Below, piece by piece: positions 16,435-20,680 of a stretch of DNA of 20,680 nt. The number at the start of each line of letters is the position of its first letter. Position 1 is the first letter of the stretch. Origin of the DNA: an uncultured Clostridia bacterium (GTDB taxonomy: Bacteria; Bacillota; Clostridia; Christensenellales; Pumilibacteraceae); contig CANPYH010000009.1 of the NCBI GenBank assembly GCA_947588325.1, forward strand, positions 1 through 20,680, read 5' to 3'. Both the position numbers and the translations under genes were made by a program. Under the pieces are notes generated by a model, which searched no databases, was not told the origin of the DNA, and saw nothing but the letters and a program-made list of their open reading frames with translations.

Positions 16435-16704
16435 ATGAAAACGCCACTTCAAATGAAAACCGAACTCTCGGTTACAAAGGCAAACATGAGCGCAATGGGC
16501 ATATTTCTGTCCTGCCTCAGAACCGCCTTCGTTCTATTGGGTATAGCGTTCGTGCTAATCAAACTGAACGGAGACGACAGAATGGGAGGCTATGCGATCA
16601 CTATGGTCGTACTCGCTTCCGTACTCGTCGCTATCGGTATATGCGTCTCTCTCATGTTTAAGAGAGGTATTTGCAAGGTTGACGACAGTGACGATAATGC
16701 TTAA
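16435..16704 (+). CDS. Small two-helix membrane protein, DUF202-like
   Basis: This is an 89-residue protein of unknown function. The segment ELSVTKANMSAMGIFLSCLR (residues 9-28) plus TAFVLLGIAFVLIKL matches the DUF202 pattern, in which a conserved L-A-N..RT-FLA-LRT stretch enters a first membrane helix and ends in G..liK. A second helix follows (GYAITMVVLASVLVAIGICV) and then a basic-acidic tail. DUF202 domains occur in small inner-membrane proteins such as YidH; a role is not established. The start is uncertain. The frame is open from an ATG at 16369, but the homologous part begins later, so ATG 16435 or 16453 is more likely, and none has a good ribosome binding site. It is divergent from sigK (88 bases between starts) and convergent with the GH3 gene. 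A GATAAT at 16420-16425 could be a -10 box. Confidence 0.72.
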   Translation: MKTPLQMKTELSVTKANMSAMGIFLSCLRTAFVLLGIAFVLIKLNGDDRMGGYAITMVVLASVLVAIGICVSLMFKRGICKVDDSDDNA

Positions 16705-16730
16705 GCCCCATCCGATTGGGCAGAAAACGA

Positions 16731-16758
16731 CGGTTCCGCGCAAAGGAGCCGCCTTTTT
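16731..16758 (+). terminator. Intrinsic terminator after the DUF202-like gene
   Basis: The stem CGGTTCC / GGAGCCG (16731-16737 with 16745-16751, one G-U pair) has a 7-base loop and is followed by CC and five T (16754-16758). It lies 27 bases after the stop codon and supports the small gene as a real transcribed unit. Confidence 0.8.
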
Positions 16759-16819
16759 CTGTATTCCGATGTAAACGCAAAAAAACTATATCACGTATTA
16801 TGGACGCATAATATATAAC

Positions 16820-16845
16820 AAAGGCGCACCCGAAGGCACGCCTTT
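16820..16845 (-). terminator. Hairpin terminator after the GH3 gene, with UUCG tetraloop
   Basis: On the minus strand, AAAGGCGTGCC-TTCG-GGTGCGCCTTT forms an 11-base-pair stem (two G-U pairs) closed by the very stable C(UUCG)G loop. It begins 27 bases after the GH3 stop. The T tract after it is short (TTTGTTAT), so termination strength is uncertain. A 7-bp inverted repeat TATTATG-GACG-CATAATA lies just beyond (16796-16813). Confidence 0.75.
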
Positions 16846-16871
16846 GCATTCTTATCTAACGAACCGAATAA

Positions 16872-19800
16872 TTACTGAACGTTATTGTTGCCGTTTTGCT
16901 GCGCTTTTTTAGCAGCTTTTGCGGCGCGCATCTGCTTAGGGCTGATAATGAAGAACACAACGCAGAGTGCTATGCCTGCTACGAAGAGCACATTATACAA
17001 TACCCAAAGGAAGATGAAGAGACCGGAAGTCTCAGTACCGATAATCTGTACAGTCTGGTTAGGATCGGCAACCGTCATGTGGCAATCTACGTATGTGAAG
17101 AGTATGTTCTTAGCTGCCTGACGTGCACAATAAGCCTGCTCGGGATCGTTGAAGTTGAAGTTTCCTGTGCTCGAACCGAGCCAGAGGTCATTGCCGCCGA
17201 AGATACCGCGAACTTTATCCATGTAGCCGTTCTCCCAGTCGGTAATAACCGTGCCGCGGAATCCCCACTCGTTACGGAGCACTTGAGTTGTAAGCGCCCA
17301 GTTGCTTCCTGCCCAAGTAGCACCGACTGCGCTGAAGCCGCTCATTGCAGCGTTAGCGCCGCCTTCCTTAACCGCGATCTCAAAAGGTTTGAGATAGTTC
17401 TCACGAAGGTTCTGCTCGGTAAGCCAGGTGTACCAGTTAGGAGAGTTGGGACCCGTGTCTGCACAAGCGAAGTGTTTCATATAAGCGGCAAGGTCGTTCT
17501 CCTTTGCGCCCTTTATGCAGGCTGCCGCAAGTTTACCTGTAAGAACGCCGTCCTCGCTGTAATACTCGAAGTTACGTCCGTAGTAAGGCGAACGGTGAAG
17601 GTTAAGACCGGGACCATACCAACCGTGTACACCCGTAGCCTGACCTATCTTGCCCATCTCGGTACCCATACGCCACAGCGAATCGGTACTCCAGCTGCAA
17701 CCGAGGAGAATTTCCACGGGGAATACAACCCATTCGGGAGGCGAAGACGTGCCTTGGCTATTCTCGTTAAAGCCCGCAGGTCCGTCATGCTCGTTGCAAA
17801 TAGGCTTACCAACGCTCTCTATTGCTTCGGTACGGAAATAACCTATACCGATAAGAGTGTTAATTTCGCGTTGGCTGAGCTGGTTAAGGAATTCAGTCCA
17901 CTCGGGAGCGTCGTAATTCTTCAACTTCTCCATGAGTTCGGTATTATATACAAGCTGTACTCCATCACCGTTAAGATCTGTTGAAGTAGGTTTACCGCCA
18001 TCTTCAGTGGTAAGGAGATACATGCCTGCGTCCTGACCGTATTGAATCTCGCTTGCATGTTCGGCTGCTATTTCCGTCCACTTATCCTCGCCACTGAATT
18101 CCTGATTGGCGCGGGTGTTGTAAGCCTTGCAAGTAAAGGTCGTCTCGTTCGGGAAGTTAGCGAAGCCGTTTGCGCGGGAAAGATAATCGATACCGCCCGT
18201 GAATGCGGTCGAACCGTCAATCGGTGTTCCGCTATAAGCTGTATAATCGCCTACAGTTGTGAACTGGTTCTCAACAACGGTGCCTGTCACGGGGTCATTT
18301 TCGAACTTAACGCCGCTTGCGGGGCAAGTCATCGTTAATGTGTTTGTCCCCGAGGCAACTTCTTTAAGTTCGTGAGCGTTGCTCATAAGTTTAATTACAT
18401 AGTCGCCGCCGTCAAGTTCATATCCATAGAAACCGTTGTCATTCTTGTCGTAGTCGTCATAGGACGCGAGGTCGTATGCGCTGAACGAAAGAGTGAGTTC
18501 GCAAGAGTTGCCGGGTTCAAGCGTGGGCGTCTTTGCGAAAGCAAGAAGATTGATCTCCGCTTTCTCTATTTCTCCGTCGGTGTAAGGGGGCGTGTAATAG
18601 AGTTCTACTACGTCTTTACCGGGATAGCTACCTGTGTTGGTAACGGTAACTTTGACTTCGTATTTGCCGTCAACCGTGAGGTTGTGCTCACTCGGCCAGG
18701 TAACGGCTTGATCGAAAGTCGTATAAGACAGACCGTAACCGAATGGATATTGGACTATGCCGTCATATCCCGAACCGTATTCGGTGGACGCGTCGGAGAA
18801 GAATCCCTCGGCGTTCGCGGTCTCATACCACTTATATCCGATATATATGCCTTCCTGGTAGTATATGGAGTTATTACTGCTCAGCGCGGACGCCCAGTTG
18901 GGAGCCCATGCTCTGCCGTCTACAAGGTTGTAGTTATAAGCGTATGTATCTGATGTGCGACCCGAAGGGCTGAACTTAAACACAGAACCCTCGGAGTCCT
19001 CTTTCACCTCGCCGTTCTCGTCTGTCTCTTTAACGATCTTTTGTCCGTAGAGAAGATTGGGTATTGCGCGTGCGCCCGACTGACCTGTTGCGCCGATGTA
19101 CATTGCCGCGTCGATCAAATCGTCATAATCTTCGAGGAAGCCAAGCTCGAGAGTGTTGGTCGAGTTAATAAGAACTATGACTTTACCGTCAGCGAATGTG
19201 TCGGTGACATTGCTAAGCATCAGCTTCTCGTTATTAGTAAGCTCAAGCCAGGAGCCATTACTGTAACCCGAGAAATTGAGCGTCTCCCCTGCTCCGCAGT
19301 TCTCACCTGTGTTGCGGCTGAATACTACGACCGCAACGTCTGAGAAGTCTCTTGCCTGCTGCATTCTTTCGGCGGTATAGAAGCTCGCGTTAGGGTTATA
19401 TATTGCCGCCATAGACTGGCTCGACTCCTGACCAACATGGTTTATGTAGCCATTGCCTGCGCCTGATTCAGTAGCATAAGCATCGAGAAGTTCGGTATTC
19501 ACTTCATAACCCGCATCCGTAAACGCCTTCGAAAGCGTTACGCGATTCTGATCGAGGACAGGCGAACCGCCCGAACCCGTACCGCTGAGAAGGTAACCTT
19601 TATCTGTTGCGTTCCAACCGAAGAGGTTGACCTTGTTCTCCTTCGCATTGGTCGGATCGAGAGGGAGCGTCGGAACCTGCTCGCCGTTCACCGTCTCCGT
19701 TTGGTTACGAAGAAGTACGGCGCTGTCCTCTACTAACTCGGGAACAAGCGCGTCACCCGACGAGTGAGTATCACCCGATGTTTGGGAGTGCCCACCCGCG

Positions 19801-19922
19801 AAGAAGTTGTTAAGAACGAGCTTGTTCGCGTTGATGAAGTAGTTTCCTACGATCAGACCGGCGATAAGCAAAACCGCAACGATCAAAAGAACGATCTGCT
19901 TCACGCCAAATTTGAATTTCAT
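16872..19922 (-). CDS. Membrane-anchored glycoside hydrolase family 3 with permuted domain order
   Basis: This is a probable extracytoplasmic beta-glycosidase of 1016 residues. A basic start and membrane helix (9-30) are followed by a low-complexity G/S/T linker. The alpha/beta sandwich, normally the second GH3 domain, comes first (about 60-390). It contains VVVFSRNTGENCGAGET, with E207 or E213 as the likely acid/base. PFGYGLSYTTF (about 391) leads into a fibronectin-III-like domain (KVTVTNTGSYPGKDVVELYY, to about 510). The TIM barrel is C-terminal (about 670-960). It contains EHDGPAGFN, K816-H817 in MKHFACAD, and GFRGTVITDW, whose D895 is the expected nucleophile. A second helix (967-993) and a basic tail (KQMRAAKAAKKA) end the protein, so both termini are predicted cytoplasmic with the enzyme outside. 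Permuted GH3 enzymes are known from Ruminococcus albus and Butyrivibrio. AGGAGG (19931-19936) fixes the start. Substrate unknown. Confidence 0.93.
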   Translation of the reverse strand: MKFKFGVKQIVLLIVAVLLIAGLIVGNYFINANKLVLNNFFAGGHSQTSGDTHSSGDALVPELVEDSAVLLRNQTETVNGEQVPTLPLDPTNAKENKVNLFGWNATDKGYLLSGTGSGGSPVLDQNRVTLSKAFTDAGYEVNTELLDAYATESGAGNGYINHVGQESSQSMAAIYNPNASFYTAERMQQARDFSDVAVVVFSRNTGENCGAGETLNFSGYSNGSWLELTNNEKLMLSNVTDTFADGKVIVLINSTNTLELGFLEDYDDLIDAAMYIGATGQSGARAIPNLLYGQKIVKETDENGEVKEDSEGSVFKFSPSGRTSDTYAYNYNLVDGRAWAPNWASALSSNNSIYYQEGIYIGYKWYETANAEGFFSDASTEYGSGYDGIVQYPFGYGLSYTTFDQAVTWPSEHNLTVDGKYEVKVTVTNTGSYPGKDVVELYYTPPYTDGEIEKAEINLLAFAKTPTLEPGNSCELTLSFSAYDLASYDDYDKNDNGFYGYELDGGDYVIKLMSNAHELKEVASGTNTLTMTCPASGVKFENDPVTGTVVENQFTTVGDYTAYSGTPIDGSTAFTGGIDYLSRANGFANFPNETTFTCKAYNTRANQEFSGEDKWTEIAAEHASEIQYGQDAGMYLLTTEDGGKPTSTDLNGDGVQLVYNTELMEKLKNYDAPEWTEFLNQLSQREINTLIGIGYFRTEAIESVGKPICNEHDGPAGFNENSQGTSSPPEWVVFPVEILLGCSWSTDSLWRMGTEMGKIGQATGVHGWYGPGLNLHRSPYYGRNFEYYSEDGVLTGKLAAACIKGAKENDLAAYMKHFACADTGPNSPNWYTWLTEQNLRENYLKPFEIAVKEGGANAAMSGFSAVGATWAGSNWALTTQVLRNEWGFRGTVITDWENGYMDKVRGIFGGNDLWLGSSTGNFNFNDPEQAYCARQAAKNILFTYVDCHMTVADPNQTVQIIGTETSGLFIFLWVLYNVLFVAGIALCVVFFIISPKQMRAAKAAKKAQQNGNNNVQ

Positions 19923-19989
19923 CCTAAATTCCTCCTAAAAAATATTTTATAATGGTAGGATAAAAATACCCACACATTATACTAAAAAA

Positions 19990-20018
19990 ATAATAACAGT
20001 ATACGAGAATAAAATCAA
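19990..20018 (-). promoter_or_regulatory. Probable sigma-A promoter of the GH3 gene
   Basis: The -35 box is TTGATT (20013-20018, 4 of 6), the spacer is 17 bases, and the -10 box is TATTAT (19990-19995, 5 of 6), predicting a start near 19983 and a leader of about 60 nt. A perfect TATAAT lies just downstream (19976-19981) but has no -35 at a proper distance. A possible upstream promoter, TTGTTT-16-TATAAT, lies near 20171-20198 on the same strand. Confidence 0.6.
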
Positions 20019-20056
20019 TAGACTTTTTTTGAAAACGGTATAGTTTTGATACTGTT
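19995..20056. promoter_or_regulatory. Three AACRGTAT repeats at the GH3 promoter; candidate regulator sites
   Basis: AACAGTAT occurs at 19995-20002 (plus strand, abutting the -10 box), AACGGTAT at 20034-20041 (plus) and AACAGTAT at 20049-20056 (minus). The last two form an inverted repeat, AAAACGGTA-N9-TACTGTTTT (20032-20058), with 8 of 9 bases paired, starting 14 bases upstream of the -35. One half-site at the promoter plus a dyad upstream resembles an operator set for a sugar-responsive regulator. The regulator is unknown. Confidence 0.5.
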
Positions 20057-20058
20057 TT

Positions 20059-20467
20059 GGAAATTTTTTACATAATTTTTAACATAATAAAGAGATCTGC
20101 TAATTGATTGGGGATTTGGTTCGAGACTCCCCTATCAGGTGTCGCGGCGAGAAGGTTTTATGTTTATTATACAAATCAACTGAAGGCAAACAACTACTTC
20201 TCGGAAAATATACGCAACAAAACGTTACTGCGATACGGAATGAGACAGAAAGATTGTAAAATTACACTTACCCACCGTTCAGCGGGATAATCAGTTCAAG
20301 TTCTACAAAGTTAGTGTAATTCGAAAAACGTAAAATTCAAGTGATTTGCCATAAACTCCAAGTAAAATTCGTAAACTAATTTCACAATAAACGATGTGAT
20401 ATAACAATCTCATGTGCGCCATATTCGTCCCCCGCTTTTGAATGGAATATTACAAAACTTGTATTGA
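20059..20467. other. Non-coding AT-rich stretch with inverted and direct repeats, no convincing gene
   Basis: No frame has a plausible start with ribosome binding site or recognisable protein. Visible structures are GGGGA/TCCCC (20110-20114 and 20128-20132), CGAGAAG/CTTCTCG (20148-20154 and 20197-20203), AATTACACT/AGTGTAATT (20260-20268 and 20313-20321, perfect 9-base arms) and a direct repeat GTAAAATTC (20330-20338 and 20362-20370). These could be regulatory or remnants of an inserted element. I cannot assign them. Confidence 0.5.
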
Positions 20468-20523
20468 CAACAGGACAATCCCCTCAGGCGCAACTTGTTG
20501 CGCCTGAGGGGATTGTCTTGTTG
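20468..20523. repeat. 56-nt near-perfect palindrome (27-base arms, 2-base centre)
   Basis: The left arm ends CCCCTCAGGCGCAAC, the centre is TT, and the right arm begins GTTGCGCCTGAGGGG. The inner 21 base pairs are perfect and six more outer pairs include one G-U. There is no T run on either strand, so an ordinary terminator is unlikely. It may be a copy of a dispersed palindromic repeat or a hairpin of regulatory or replicative use. Confidence 0.85.
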
Positions 20524-20571
20524 ATTACTCGACAAGCAACACTTTACAAGAAAAGCGAGAATATATCACAT

Positions 20572-20607
20572 AAAAACCTTCCCCACGCACCACTCCGAGT
20601 GCTGTGG
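20572..20607 (-). terminator. Possible terminator-like hairpin, minus strand
   Basis: On the minus strand an imperfect hairpin (CCACAGCACTC with GAGTGGTGCGTGG) is followed by GGAAGG and five T. It could end a transcript entering from beyond the right edge. No coding sequence is visible between it and the edge, and the stem has bulges. Confidence 0.3.
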
Positions 20608-20680
20608 AGCGAAGCAGTCAGACATAAAACAAGCCTTACTAACAAATACTATTATAAATAAAGATAAATACTGTACATAT

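Noticed and set aside
16896..17984. 362-codon open frame antisense to the GH3 gene
   Set aside because: It is opposite catalytic-domain codons of a clear GH3 enzyme and has no start signals.
20110..20132. tRNA-like T-arm (GGTTCGAGA between G and C runs)
   Set aside because: The 5-bp stem required around the TTCGA loop does not pair, and no anticodon or D arm is found upstream.
20108..20290. 60-codon open frame upstream of the GH3 gene
   Set aside because: It has no ribosome binding site, no recognisable domain, and overlaps inverted repeats. It is kept only as part of an unassigned intergenic block.
20464..20661. 65-codon open frame at the right end
   Set aside because: Its first third is the 56-nt palindrome, and no start signal or family is visible.
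1..20680. CRISPR array, prophage, insertion sequence or rRNA genes
   Set aside because: No regularly spaced repeats, transposase, integrase or phage proteins, and no rRNA segments were seen on either strand.

Overview
The window looks like a chromosomal segment of a spore-forming, Gram-positive-type bacterium of the class Clostridia. The reasons are the Firmicutes-type order lepA-hemW-hrcA-grpE-dnaK, a HrcA/CIRCE heat-shock switch, an intact sporulation sigma factor of the SigK type, and sigma-A-like promoters. A finer placement would be a guess. All clear protein genes but one lie on the minus strand, so the text below runs from high to low coordinates where it follows transcription.

Positions 1-2950 hold the class I heat-shock operon hrcA-grpE-dnaK. 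It has a near-consensus promoter, a CIRCE operator over the transcription start, and dnaK cut by the left edge. GrpE carries an unusual cysteine cluster. Positions 2961-7804 hold rarA, lepA, a cyclase-family (KynB-like) hydrolase and hemW, packed tightly and closed by an intrinsic terminator that overlaps the hemW stop. The rarA promoter lies in the end of the upstream gene and predicts a leaderless mRNA.

Positions 7820-15016 are one very large gene for a cyclic beta-1,2-glucan synthase (NdvB/CGS type) with glycosyltransferase, glycoamylase-like cyclization and GH94 phosphorylase parts. Its 5' end abuts, head to head, the RNase P RNA gene rnpB (15092-15424, plus strand), which has its own terminator. 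sigK follows (15664-16347, minus), divergent from a small DUF202-like membrane protein (about 16435-16704, plus). Convergent to that is a 1016-residue GH3 glycosidase (16872-19922, minus) with permuted domain order and a membrane anchor at each end. Positions 19923-20680 hold no convincing gene. They contain the GH3 promoter, a set of AACRGTAT repeats, other inverted repeats and a 56-nt near-perfect palindrome.

Functionally the window combines housekeeping (protein folding, translation, replication-fork maintenance, tRNA processing), sporulation control, and surface glucan synthesis and hydrolysis. I found no CRISPR array, phage gene, transposase, tRNA or rRNA. Nothing here is clearly a wholly new multi-gene system. 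The most unusual points are the leaderless rarA start, the GrpE cysteine cluster, the rnpB/CGS head-to-head junction, the double-anchored permuted GH3 with its repeat-bearing promoter, and the long palindrome.
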